64,000 nucleotides of DNA from Platynereis dumerilii (Eukaryota > Annelida > Polychaeta > Phyllodocida > Nereididae). The translations under genes and the position numbers were made by a program. Shown one piece after another: positions 11,860 to 23,660 of this stretch. The DNA lies in NCBI GenBank assembly GCA_026936325.1, contig JAPTHN010000024.1, positions 620,001-684,000 on the forward strand. Direction: 5' to 3'. The stretch's first letter is position 1; each line of letters starts with the position of its first letter. The notes under the pieces are model-generated. The model had not been told where the DNA came from and did no database searches. It worked only from the letters and a program-made list of their open reading frames with translations.

Positions 11860-13716
11860 TACCATTATGATAAATAATTGTTTAATATTCAGTCTACTTA
11901 CTGATGATATTATGGTACAACCACAAGAAGGTTATTAGCTCTTTAAGAAGTGCTTTTGCCTTCCAGTCACTGTGTCCCGGATTCTGATCCAAATCAAGCC
12001 ATGTTGTCTGGACCTATGTTGGATAACAATTTCAATCATCCTTCGCTTCATTACTGCTGTGACTAAGCTGAAAGTTGAGTTTAGATTATTCGGTGGAATA
12101 TTCACTGCACAAGACGAGATGGCTGACACTGTATTTGCTTCTATATTTTGTTAGTCTTCCTTTAAGTACAGTTGTATTGCGGTATGACAATGAATTGTTT
12201 GCGAAAATAATGTAACTAATGTTGTCAAGAAATAATCTTGCAGTTTCATTTATATCATGACGTTTTTCAATCATGTTGAATTTCTAGATCTCATTCTTTA
12301 TTGCATTCAAATATTTTTCCGGTGGTTTTTTTTAAGTTTTTTAAAAATTGTTTTGTCAATTAGTCTCTCCAGGCATACCTGAAAATTCTACAATGAACAT
12401 AACTTAATTCTGATTCTATTAGTTTATGATTTACTATTTATGTTAACACACTAGTGAAGTTTAGTTTCACAAAAAAATATTAAACAGTTTCCTTGGATGA
12501 ATTTGGTTTTAAAAAAAAGATAAAAAGATCGTATGTACTGGTATGTGTATGACAGATATTCGCTCAAACTTAACTGAATTTACTGTACCTCGTCTTCAAT
12601 GACAATAATCTGATATTTTTATCGCTTCTGAGATATTTTTTGCATTTATCACATTTCCCTCTGTGTAAATGTGTTTCCTAGGGTTTGCTGAGTATCAGGA
12701 TTTATAGACCTAATTTGATTTTCAGGGTATTTTTAACATTCCCCATCTATAATAATTATTCATATTTTCAATTTATTTAAAACCTTTTTTATGGACTTAT
12801 ATATGTTATAGTTTTCCTGTTTCCTTTTGAAGGACATTATCATAATTTAAGCATTTCTTTAAAAAGTTTTGATACTGCTTTTTTTGCCTGTGTATTTTGT
12901 GATTGTATGATTGCATGAATGCATTGCATGATTTAATTACTAGAGAACTTAATTTAAGATAATAAGATTATAGTTCGATTCTGGCTTGTATGTGATTCTG
13001 ACTTTGGAAAAGAGCTATTTAATTTAGTTTAAGAAAGTGAATATTATCTTTTGTAATATCTGTATTTCAGATTATTTCTGTAGGCCTAACATTTCTTTTG
13101 AATTAATAGTATAGTAATTGAATCTTTTGGTTGTCACAATACAGTTAAGATATGAATGAAAAGTATAAATATTCTAATTTGTAGAGTTGAGTGCTATATA
13201 TACATGAGCATGGATGATGAGAATTTGTATGATGTATAAATTTGTTGGCATTATCATGACTTGCATTAACACTGGTGCTTTTGTGCAAATGTTATAATTA
13301 TATGAATTATATGAATAGTGGAATATTGGCAGTCAATAATTGAACCTCTGTCGAGCTTCCAGTAACAATGAACTGTTGTAATGATTCTTTTGTGATAATA
13401 TTGAGGCTATTCCATTAAAAAACTCGTGAGAGTCAGGGGGATTCAAGTTCTTACCCTCTCCAATCTCTATGTTGGATGGCAGTTTCAATCATCCTCTGCT
13501 CGATTATTGTAGTTTATCAATATGAGTCTAAAATGAGATATGACTGAGACTATAAAAACTGTTCTTTTCCAATGTCCATCTTTCTTTCTCGGTGACACTT
13601 TAAATAGTATTATAAGTCTGCATTAGGCCAAATAATTGTTGGGCCCTAATCACACCATTGTAAAAAGACACTGCACAGCATATATGTAAATCTTTACAAA
13701 TGTTGTATTTAAGCCG
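11860..13716. other. Intergenic DNA between the sigma-1 genes, part 1
   Basis: Mostly unique AT-rich sequence. Degenerate SINE-related patches occur at about 11960-12065 and 13455-13510 (GGACCTATGTTGGA, CAATTTCAATCATCC-like words). No gene recognised. Confidence 0.55.
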
Positions 13717-14123
13717 CATAGGCGTATGGGAGGGGGGGGCAGGGGGGGCGGTCGCCCCCCCAAAAGTTTGGGAAACTGTAAGATTCGGGCAAAAAGGCTA
13801 AAAAAATTGGGCAAATGATTCAATAAAAACTATTAAAAATTAATGACTTCCTGTCAATTTCATTTGAAATGGTATTAAATTTAGATCTTGAAATTCGGGC
13901 GAATGTCGCTAGCCCCCCCCCCAAAAATCGCGCCCCCAAAAGTTTGGGAAACTGTAAGATTCGGGCAAAAAGGCTAAAAAATTTGGGCAAATGATTCAAT
14001 AAAAACTATTAAATATTAATGATTTCCTGTCAATTTCATTTGAAATGGTATTAAATTTAGATCTTAAAATTCGGGCGAATGTCGCTCGCCCCCCCCAAAA
14101 ATCGCGCGTCCCGTACGCCTATG
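13717..14123. mobile_element. MITE with internal 176-bp tandem duplication
   Basis: The ends are CATAGGCGTATGGGA and the inverse TCCCGTACGCCTATG. The inside is two tandem copies of a 176-bp unit starting AAAAGTTTGGGAAACTGTAAG at 13762 and 13938, separated by poly-C blocks. ATTTAAG occurs on both sides (with three extra bases on the left), a possible target duplication. No coding capacity; the superfamily is not assigned. Confidence 0.75.
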
Positions 14124-15295
14124 ATTTAAGGTGAAATTTGCAGCATATTTAATATGAATGCATGGTTAATTGATGACTATCACAATTTAATAGTGAACGT
14201 TGTAATATTATCAAACTTGTACAGTTGCACAAAATATATAAGATCTTGTTAAATTTTGTTGTCAGATCTGACATGAGGAAAGATCCTATGCACAATTTTA
14301 TAAATGTTAAGTGAAAGTTTAGTCTCGTTAAAATATTTACATGCCTATTTTATTAAACTATTAAAATTGATGTTTTGAAAACTTAGAATTAAGTGATTTT
14401 GAGAATAGTTTTGAATGATTCCCAAAGATTATCAGAGTTATTAATTAATATATAAATATAAATATTATACATGTGTGATATAAATGGTATTTATTATATT
14501 TTTAAATACTGATTTATATTAAAGTCTATGTAGTTGCTAATATATGCTTTGAATGATTGTAAAATATCTTAATATATACAATAATGCTGTATGCAAAGTG
14601 AATAATTTTATAATATATATAATGGTTGTCTTTAAGTAGATATAAGCTTTCTCATGTGCTGTCATCAGCAAATTGTTTCGAAACATACTTGAATGAAAGT
14701 CTAAATGTCTAAGGAATTTGAATCTGTATCAGGAGTTTTGATCTGATGGATTTACCATCTTGGAAAAAATAATCTGAATATTATTTTAAAATGATGTGAG
14801 GTTCATTAAATTTTGAAGTGAGAATCTGATTTGTGATATTTCAGTGTTCTGGTGGCGTAGAATAAAAAAAAAATCCCTAAAATGTGCTTGTCAAGTTTTG
14901 ATTTGTCATTTGTAAAAAAATCCTTCCAATGTCTTTGTGTAGAATTTTGATTGTCATTAATCGGGCAAGTAACATTTTAGCATCACTGTGAAGTGTTTCC
15001 TTTACTCAAATGGTGAATTAAATATTTGTTGGCTAGTTCTTAGTTCAATATGGCCAGGATGTCAGCTGAGTTGGCACTTGGGAGCACTGTCCATGTGCTA
15101 AGAATTGGTGGGTCCCAGATGCGATTCCTGTTTGGCCGCATTACTTGAAGCTGAGTCCAGGTTGGACTGCAGTTTCAATGATTCTTTGTGTCATTGCTGC
15201 GTCTTCGTGCTTGCCAATTACATCTAAGTGAAGCGATTGTCTAATTTCAGGATTTAGTGCCCTAACTATTCTTTGTCCCCAATAATATTTATTAA
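14124..15295. other. Intergenic DNA between the sigma-1 genes, part 2
   Basis: AT-rich with many TA-rich runs. A degenerate tRNA-SINE-like stretch lies at about 15095-15230 (GGGTCCCAGATGCGATTCC, GGACTGCAGTTTCAATG). No gene seen. Confidence 0.55.
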
Positions 15296-15759
15296 GGGAC
15301 CGTTCAGAATTTATGACTGGAGGGGGGGGATGGGAGTTTTGGCCGAGACGGTAACTAACTTTTCACACGTGTTTCAAGGGGGGGGTATTAATTTTTCGAC
15401 AACATGTCCAAGGGGGGATAAAAAATTTTAACGAAGAAAAAATGTTTAAAAAACCCATCTTATTTGGACTTTTATGCGCGAAATGACGCGAATCTGTATG
15501 TGTGGCCATGTATAACTGTGTATAATTTGGCAGAGGTGGCGGAACGCTTCGGAAAGTGGGGGGGCACCGGGCCTCGGGGCACCTTGTTTACAGTAGTTTC
15601 AGGGAGAAAAAGGGGCACTTTATGTATATTTTTGGGCACAAAAGTGGGGGGGCACGTGCCCCCAGTGCCCCCCCAGCTCCGCCGCCTCTGATATTTGTGT
15701 ATTGCTTTGTACGGTGAGGGGGAGGGTACTAAAAATAGTCATAAATTCTGGACGGTCCC
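15296..15759. mobile_element. Harbinger-like MITE with a nested element
   Basis: TIRs GGGACCGTTCAGAATTTATGAC and an inverse ending CGGTCCC are flanked by TAA on both sides (15293-15295 and 15760-15762), a 3-bp TWA-type target duplication. A second family member without the inner insertion lies at 40222-40632. Confidence 0.8.
15531..15690. mobile_element. Small nested MITE, G/C-rich
   Basis: The ends CAGAGGTGGCGGAACG and GCTCCGCCGCCTCTG are inverted repeats enclosing GGGGGGCAC-rich sequence. It interrupts the 15296-15759 MITE. The related copy at 40.2-40.6 kb is continuous across this point, which supports insertion. TSD not clear. Confidence 0.7.
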
Positions 15760-15930
15760 TAATATACAGTGATTACTGAAACTGTCTCATGCCTCGATTG
15801 GATTTCATTAATGGATTGGCACTGCATTGAGAAAATAGCTTCAATCAGCTGATGGCAGTGTTGCATGTGAACTGGCCCAGACAAGTTACAATGACCCTTC
15901 AAATATTACTTTTGATAAAATGCATGCTCC

Positions 15931-16015
15931 CCAATCGTAAGATTTTTTTGGACCAATCAGAATGAGTGTAACATACTTGCAACCAATCAGAGAGCAGTAT
16001 TTTATGTAGGTCAAG
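15931..16015 (+). promoter_or_regulatory. Proximal promoter of SIGMAR1-B
   Basis: Two CCAATCAG boxes at 15953-15960 and 15983-15990 and a CCAATCG at 15931 lie 26-85 bp before the ATG. The same CCAATCAGAGAG word occurs before copy A at 3308, suggesting the promoter was duplicated with the gene. Confidence 0.6.
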
Positions 16016-19000
16016 ATGGCGGTCAAGACACTGTTTTGGCTCTTGAAGTGGTTGATAATTTTGGCAATTTCGATTTTCCTGATCCAATTTTGGTTGACCA
16101 ACAAGCAGTACTTGTTCAGTGAGGAGTCTGTGGCAGCTATAGCCAAGAAAAATCTAGGTATGTATGTGAAAACTCTTTGAATCGATGTAAATGAGATCAA
16201 ATTTTCATTGTAAATGCAACATTTCATAATGTGTCCTGCATGGTCCCATTCATTTGATCACTGGATTGGACTTCGATCCTGTCAGACCACTGTAAGACCA
16301 AAATTATTGTGACTGCTATCAGCTGGTTTTGGTCAGTCATGTCATTTGTAAAAATTTTTATTGTGGAGTAGTAATTGTATTGTAGCTATTGTAGGCTATA
16401 TATTTGTATTGTATTGTGTTGCATTTGTGCATGGCATATGCTGAACACTACTGATTTTACATAAAAATGCTGTCGTAGCCTAAGCCTTCAAGGCATAAAG
16501 GGCCAACCAGATGACACTTGAGGGGGCTACAGATTTTATCCCCAGGATGATTTTTTATTCATGACACAATTTTTTTTTTTTGCACGAAGGGGTGACAAAC
16601 TTTTTTATTGCAATATCAGAATTACGGTACCCAGGGGTGCCAGAAGGAATCGCGGGCGACAGGGGTGGTCAGATGAAACAGGGCAAATCGTATTCACGCC
16701 AAAATCGCGTAACAAAATTTATATAGAGAGTCATTAATAAGTTTTAATTTATCACCTGGTTGGCTGTGAATATCACTGTTTATAGGCCTAGTCAAAATAT
16801 CATGGCCTATGATATTGTAAAAAATACCACCATTCAAGGGCGATATTTTTTAACAATGGTTATGACATCACCAGCATTTCAGCTGCCTGATGATGTCACC
16901 AACCAAACAAGGGCCAGAATAATGGGATTGTGACGTCACGTCCATTGTTGCTCCATGGCACGAAGATCCCATGCGCTTGAAGGTACTGGTAAGATAATAT
17001 ACTAAGAGAAGGTGCAACATGCCTCAGAATTATCTTTTTGTACATTAGCTGCTTCCTGTTTACATTTTACTGCTCTCTGATTGGTGCAGGCTTCACACCA
17101 GGTGACGTCACGACTGTTGTCGCCCTAACAACCTATGACAGTATGATCTGTGATGTCACAGAACAAGTTGTCCAGAATGCATTGCAGCAGGAAGACGTCC
17201 TTGTATAGAAAACACACTTGTGATTAGTGTTGCATCTCCTCCGTGCTCCATGGTGACGTCACATTTTTGTAATGGCAGAAAATAGTCCCTCTTTATAACT
17301 GAAAATTTGAGGTAAAACCAGGTGATAAAAACAAAACAACCACGCGTAAAGGCACTTCGTACAATATCACGAGCTGTTGTGTGAATTAATATCACTCTCG
17401 CCCTGCGAATGATATTAATTCACACAACGGCTCGTGATATTGTTACTCAGTGACCCTGACTTGGGTTGATTTGTTATAATATATTTACTAATGTGTGCCT
17501 AAAATTAGTGAAAAAAAAAGGCTTAAAAATGTTTTTTCCTTTAAGATCTAGAGGGCACCCTCCCCCCCCCCTGCCCCCCTTGGACAAGGGCAGGAGGGCC
17601 AATTGCCCCCCTTGCTCCCCCTGTTCCGGCACCCCTGACGGTACCCCAGCTAGGCTACAACAAACTTTTTCTTCTTGAAAAATCCATAGCTCCTCCCCCC
17701 CCCCCCCTTCAGGTATCATCTGGTCAGCCCGTTATTTTTAAGTACTTAGAAGCTCTTAGAAATTGTGAAACTTTATTTCTCATTCTAGGAGGAAAGGATG
17801 CTGCCTCAATGTACAAGAAGATCTACAATGACTTCAGAAAAAAATACCCAGGACACATTCTCCCGGAGGAAGACTTGCAGTGGATATTTGTCAATGCCGG
17901 AGGCTGGATGGGCTCCATGTGTTTATTGCACGCCTCGCTGACTGAATATGTGCTGTTTTTTGGCAGTGGGATAAATACGGAGGGACATTCAGGTAGGGCC
18001 TATATAAGAGTAAATCAGGAAATTGATAGAAAATTTGAAATTTAATTAATTGGAAATTGTTCTGAATTTGAAATTAAATTAGAAATTGATACTTAATATG
18101 GGCATTAAGTTAATGATTTCTGCCCCCTGGCCATAACTGATTAATACCCCATAATGGCCTCCAAAAAAATGTTATTGACCAAGTAACGCCCGCAAATTTG
18201 GCGTAAATGGCCAGACAATGCCCTCTAAAATGATAATAATTTGAAATAGAATGAAAATTATAGTCATTTCTTATTGATGTCATTTCATTAAGTCCCATTG
18301 ATGTTGGTCAAGAGTAATTTCTCTGTAATAGTATTCAAAACTTAAAAGTAAGTTGATGGAGGCATCAAAAAATTATTGAAATTGTAGTAGACATTAAAAA
18401 ACGATTGAATATGTTGATGAAAACCATGAGAAGATAAATTTGTGAGGTTTGGAAATGTTTTCTGCATTGCAAATTACTTAGCTGGCACATGGTTTCCAAG
18501 TTGATAGTATTGAAGACAAATTAGATATTTGTTGAAGAATTGCATTGATCAGAACTGGTTCGAAATCTGAAAAGTCAGAAATGTCTAAGAAAATGTTTCT
18601 AATTTATGACAATTACTATATGGCTAAGAATTTCAAGTTGTGCAATTGGACAACTCTCTAACTTGTGGACAGATGACACAACATGGAAGCAACAATTTTC
18701 AATTCACACTGAAATTGTGTGTGCCAATGAACTCCAAAGACTCAATGAAATGTGCAAAATAAATACTGTAAGGATTCGTCAACCAGTAAAAAAGTTATTA
18801 CTCAAAACACACTTGCTGCGTGTAACATTTTAGGGCGACAAATAAAAGTCAAAATTTTTCAGTTTACATCCACATTCAGGGCAAAAATGCATTTAGTATC
18901 AGAATTCTGGAGAGTTTCTCTCTTTGTTCTACACAAAAATAGCTATTCGCTGGTGTATGCACTTTGGTGGATCATCATTATTTTTGCCACTACAACTGTT

Positions 19001-21819
19001 TGAAATTAAACAATATTTTTAATTGCAAAATGCAGTGGTGGGCAAGTTAACAAAAAATGTTAGCTGAGTTAACAGTTAATAAGTTAATGAAATCTTTAGC
19101 TTAGTTAAAGTTAATAAGTTAACTTTTTTGAAAGGTTAACTGAAGTTAAAGTTAAAAAGTTAAGTTAATTTTTTTTTTACTTCGATAAAAACGTGAGACA
19201 AATATTTACCTCAAGTGCCAGAATGAGGCTCTTCTGTCTCAAAAAGAGGCACAGGTTAAATTTCCAGACGAAAAAACTCAGACAATGTCTGTCTGGGTTT
19301 CACTATTTAGTTATCTTTTGTCTACTCAAGTATTTTTCATGCAAAAATGTGTCTTTTTTGCTACTTTTTTGACGTAAATTAGCAGACTTTATTAACTAAC
19401 GGGTTTGTAATTAAGTAACGAAAGTTATTAACTTCTGTTGACGTGAAAAAAAAAGTCAACTTAGTTAATAGTTACTAAATTTGTTAGCTTCGTTATTAAC
19501 GGATTAACGATTAACGAGTCAATGCCCACCACTGGCAAAATGTTACGTACAGCATGTGGACTGACGACAGTAGCCAGCCAGAGCACATAATGAGATATGA
19601 AGGGAATTTTAATTTAATTTTATTCACTTTTTATGGTAGATTTTGCGAATTTCTACTTTTATTGTTATTGCATATATTAATAGAATTATTTGAATTTTCA
19701 GATATAGTTGTCCACGTTACACGCAACATTTCAAAATGTTAAAACAGAAAACCTAATATCCTAATAATCCTATTTGTTTAAATATTCATATATAGCTCTG
19801 GAACAAAAAATCAAATAATCAAAAATTATTGGATTTGGTGCATTTCTTCGTCAATGACAAGCATTTTACCTGAAAAATAGTCCACAATTTGAGGCCATGT
19901 TGTCCACAATATGGAAAATTTCTGTGTTTCAGCCAGTCAAAAAACTTTGAAATAATAGCTTTGCAGTGGAGTGAATGAGGGGACCTCAGAAAATAGCACT
20001 GATGCATATAATTAAACATTACGGAGCACATTTATTGTCAAAGTTACAAGACAACTGTTTTCTTCTCTTTTTTAGTTGTCAACACTATCAAAAAGTGCAT
20101 TTACCTGCCTATGCTAATACAGGTGTTTTAGGTTTGATTGTTAAATGAAAGGTTCAATCAAACAGAATTAGAATCTTCATTGAGGAGGGTTGCATGTCAT
20201 TCTGCTGGCATTTTAGGACTAAATCATGATTTTTTGTGGACAATGTTTTTCTAATATTTTTCATTGTCAACATTGTTGTATTTTGAGCCTAATCATGGTA
20301 AATATACCATATACAGTAATCAAATGAACAACAGTAGCTGGTGTAGCATAAGTATCAATTGAGGAGTTCTTTACTAAATATTTACTCGCATAATTCCCTG
20401 TATTTGTGGACAACTTGTGGACAACTGTGGCACATAGACATGTGTAACCAGGGATCTAATACTATAGACCAGGCAAATTCACTGCAAACTGTTTGATTTG
20501 ATATTAATTCCCTTTTCTCTGCATTTTGGTTTTCTTTCATAAGCTGTCTTCCCATAAAATGGAATATAATGTAGATTGTGGACAACTGTGTTGACAACTG
20601 TTACGTGCAGACATGGGCGAGTGGGGATGCCACCTGATAGACCCCCGTGATCCACTCCAAAAATTCCTACATTTATATCCATTAATCTTTCAAAAGTTGC
20701 TGGATGGCTATCTCATACCTTTTTCTAATGATAGTAAAAATACCGAAAATAGTTGTCCACGTTACACGCAACATGTCGACGGACTACACAGCTTTATTCA
20801 TTGGGTGTAATGGAAATGTTTTTTGAGCATTTGAAAGCTATACACTACAGAATAGTGCAAAACAAAATTTACTTGAATTGGTGTTGTTTTTGCTGTACAA
20901 GCAGGAATGAAAAAGTGCTTGTGGACAACTGTTATGTGCAGATCAGGGAAGTTCAAATGCCTATTCTGTAAGAACTACACACCAATGTTATGCAAAATAC
21001 TGCGCACTACAAGCCAGACCATTCATTCTACATGAATCAACCAAAAAAGTGTCAAAAATCTATGCTCCCTTTTTTTGGGAGAGCTTGCGCAGCTTGAAAT
21101 TCTTAGCCATATATATATATAAACCTAACATGTTTTTCTTAATGTCTGTCAGGTCGATATTGGGCCAATATCTCTGACACCGTCTTAACAGGAACATTTA
21201 GAGTCTGGAAAGAAGGCAGTCTGCAAGCTATGACGTATAAACCAGGTAAAGAATTAACTTAAAAAGTATCACAAATGTAAGCCAATTTTTTTAAAGACCT
21301 GATACAAGATTCTTGAAGATGACAGTACTTTTAATATAAGTAGTTGTCACACTTTAAACTGTCGCTATAGGGGTAAAAAATTGACCAAAATAATAAGGAG
21401 TCCATAGGCTATAATTCTGCATTTCTCTTGTTTCTTATTGTCAATGATTTACTAAAAAAAAAAGCCAGGAGTCTGTCCAAAGCAATAGTAGTTGTGCAGT
21501 CCATAACTCCACTGTCTCTACGTTAAAAAAACGTTGCTACATGTTTGTGCATTGATACAATTTCATTTTAGGAGACACAATACACCACGCATGGGGTGAA
21601 GCCACAGCCGTAAATTTTGACACTGGCACCTGGATGTTGGAGTATGGCCGAGGATTTATCCCCTCGACTTTAGGATTTGCATTAGCAGACACATTCTTTA
21701 GTACGCAAGACTTCTTGACAATGTATTATACGTTTAGAATATACGTAAAAGCAAATCTGCTGGAAGCTAATTTATATATTAGTCAATTTCTAGAATATGC
21801 CAAATCACAGTTAACATGA
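16016..21819 (+). CDS. SIGMAR1: Sigma-1 receptor, tandem copy B (4 exons)
   Basis: Exons 16016-16157, 17789-17992, 21153-21245 and 21572-21819 give 228 codons. The first three exons are exactly as long as those of copy A (142, 204, 93 nt) and all introns are phase 1, so the pair arose by tandem duplication. Features: an N-terminal hydrophobic helix (about residues 8-28), [18 protein letters not shown] and [12 protein letters not shown] close to human, RYWANISDT (Asp126 equivalent), GEATAV retained, [14 protein letters not shown] (Glu172 equivalent) and [12 protein letters not shown]. This copy is closer to human SIGMAR1 than copy A and is likely the functionally conserved one. The tail is a few residues longer than human. 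Intron 2 holds a 2.5-kb DNA element and intron 1 a 1.2-kb one. Confidence 0.95.
16500..17730. mobile_element. DNA element, 1.2 kb, rich in CRE palindromes
   Basis: The ends read GGGCCAACCAGATGACACTTG and, inverted, GGGCTGACCAGATGATACCTG. Both are followed by G-runs (the right one in complement). A second inverted pair (GGTACCCAGGGGTGCC and GGCACCCCTGACGGTACC) lies inside. No transposase was recognised. A shorter relative with the same terminal motif is at 48137-48428. It lies in intron 1 of sigma-1 receptor B. Flanking duplication unclear, so the superfamily is left open. Confidence 0.65.
17361..17443. repeat. Hairpin with ~34-bp arms inside the 1.2-kb element
   Basis: Arms starting at ACAATATCACGAGCTGTTG pair with the copy ending at 17443; over 17363-17394 versus 17410-17441 there is one mismatch, and it is G-U compatible. 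The loop is about 15 nt. Confidence 0.85.
17993..18616 (+). other. Start of SIGMAR1-B intron 2
   Basis: AT-rich intronic sequence with diverged GAAATTGAAATT-like words. No feature beyond the intron recognised. Confidence 0.5.
18617..21114. mobile_element. 2.5-kb DNA element with repeated internal motif
   Basis: The TIR TATATGGCTAAGAATTTCAAG occurs at 18617 and inverted ending near 21114. Inside, the word TTGTGGACAACTGTTACGTG and variants recur on both strands (about 20404, 20415, 20576 and 20920; inverted as GTTGTCCACGTTACACGCAAC at about 19706 and 20753). No transposase frame is recognised. A hAT MITE is nested at 19033-19534. It lies within intron 2 of sigma-1 receptor B. Confidence 0.65.
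19033..19534. mobile_element. hAT-type MITE with perfect 8-bp TSD
   Basis: The termini CAGTGGTGGGCA and TGCCCACCACTG are perfect 12-bp inverted repeats typical of hAT. The exact duplication GCAAAATG lies at 19025-19032 and 19535-19542. The interior is GTTAACTTAGTTAA-type palindromic repeats. Non-autonomous. It inserted into the 2.5-kb element. Confidence 0.93.
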
Positions 21820-21835
21820 TAATTGACTGAGTTTT

Positions 21836-21841
21836 AATAAA
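21836..21841 (+). terminator. Polyadenylation signal of SIGMAR1-B
   Basis: AATAAA 17 bp after the stop codon of sigma-1 receptor copy B. Confidence 0.5.
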
Positions 21842-22326
21842 TGCAATTTTACATTGAAATAACCCACCGAATTTTAGGAAGTATTTATCACAGTTATAAC
21901 CATGTGAATAATTGTATTTAATTTGTTATTTCTCTCCAATAAGAATCATGTAATTTGGTAAACGATAATTTCAAGAGATATTTTAATACTAAGTCTTTTG
22001 AGAACTGGATTTTTTTGTCAATTATGATTTGTCTCCTTAGTCTGTAAAATTTGCCAAAACTCTAGTGTAAATTATATTAAAACCGTTCTGAATAGTAGTA
22101 ACGGTATTGTAATCATGACTCTTTAATTATTGCAAATGCATTTCATTAAAGCTGTGATACTGTTTTTAATTTATGAATTGAGTGTGTTTTCTTTAGCCTT
22201 GCTGATTGTAATTGTAACATATCTAGTTCAGGTTGAATATTTTTTTAGCTTTCAAATGGCAAAATGCTTGCTGATCTTATTAATCACATAAATCTCTTTA
22301 GATTAAATTTTGTAAGTTGAACCTAA

Positions 22327-23652
22327 TACATAAAATGTTCCTCCATCTATAGCATGTGAATTTCATCAAAGTTCATGTGAACTGTCTGTGAAAAATCACA
22401 TTCATTAAGGTGACACATAAAATGCTCCTCCATCTATAGCACGTGAATTTCATCAAAGTGATGTGAACTGTCTGTGTGAATATCATTTAAGCCAAGAAAT
22501 GAAATGCTCCTCCATCTATAGCATGTGAATTTCATCAAAGTGATGTGAACTGTCTGTGTGAATATCATTTAAGTCAACACATAAAATGCTCCTCCATCTA
22601 TAGCATGTGAATTTCATCAAAGTGATGTGAACTGTTTGTTTGAATATCATTTAAGTCAACACATAAAATGCTCCTCCATCTATAGCATGTGAATTTCATC
22701 AAAGTGGTGTGAACTGTCTGTGTGAATATCATTTAAGCCAACACGTAAAATGCTCCGCCATCTATAGAAAGTGAATTTCATCAGAGTGATGTGAGCTGAC
22801 TGTGAATATCATTTAAGCCAACTCATAAAATGGTCCCCTCTCTATAGCGTGTGAATTTCATCAAAGTGAAGTGAACTGTCTGTGTGAATATCATTTAAGC
22901 CAACGCACAAAATGCTCCTCCATCTATAGCATGTGAATTTCATCAAAGTGATGTGAACTGTCTTTGTGAATATCATTTAAGCCAACACATAAAATGCTCC
23001 TCCATCTATAGCATGTGAATTTCATCAGAGTGATGTGAACTGTCCGTGAATATCATTTAAGCCAACACATAAAATGCTCCTCCATCTATAGCATGTGAAT
23101 TTCATCAAAGTGATGTGAACTGTCTGTGTGAATATCATTTAAGCCAACACATAAAATGCTCCTCCATCTATAGCATGTGAATTTCATCAAAGTGATGTGA
23201 ACTGTCTGTGAATATCATTTAAGCCAACACATAAAATGCTCCTCCATCTATAGCATGTGAATTTCATCAAAGTGATGTGAACTGGCTGTATGAATATCAT
23301 TTTCAACACATAAAATGCTCCTCCGTCTATAGCATGTGAATTTCATCAAAGTGATGTGAACTGGCTATGTGAATATCATTTAAGTCAACACATAAAATGC
23401 TCCTCCATCTATAGCATGTGAATTTCATCAAAGTGATGTGAACTGGCTGTATGAATATCATTTTCAACGCATAAAATGCTCCTCCGTCTATAGCATGTGA
23501 ATTTCATCAAAGTGATTTGAACTGGCTGTATGAATATCATTTTCAACGCATAAAATGCTCCTCCGTCTCTAGCATGTGAATTTCATCAAAGTGATGTGAA
23601 CTGGCTGTATGAATATCGTTTTCAACACATAAAATGCTTCTCCGTCTATAGC
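22327..23652 (+). repeat. Minisatellite of ~82-bp units (left part)
   Basis: About 17 tandem copies of a 78-84-bp unit marked by AAAATGCTCCTCCATCTATAG and TTTCATCAAAGTGATGTGAAC. Most copies are nearly identical. Length variants differ by a TGTG or by loss of TAAGCC. The array is interrupted at 23661 by a DNA transposon and resumes at 29280. Confidence 0.95.
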
Positions 23653-23660
23653 ATGTGAAT

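Noticed and set aside
15886-16227. 113-codon minus-strand frame over SIGMAR1-B exon 1
   Set aside because: It is antisense to a well-supported exon and has no recognisable features.
17474-17719. Gly/Pro-rich frames on both strands
   Set aside because: Produced by poly-C/poly-G runs within a DNA element. Not protein-like.
22327-23652. CRISPR-like regular repeats
   Set aside because: Units are contiguous and near-identical with no unique spacers. The context is eukaryotic. It is a minisatellite.
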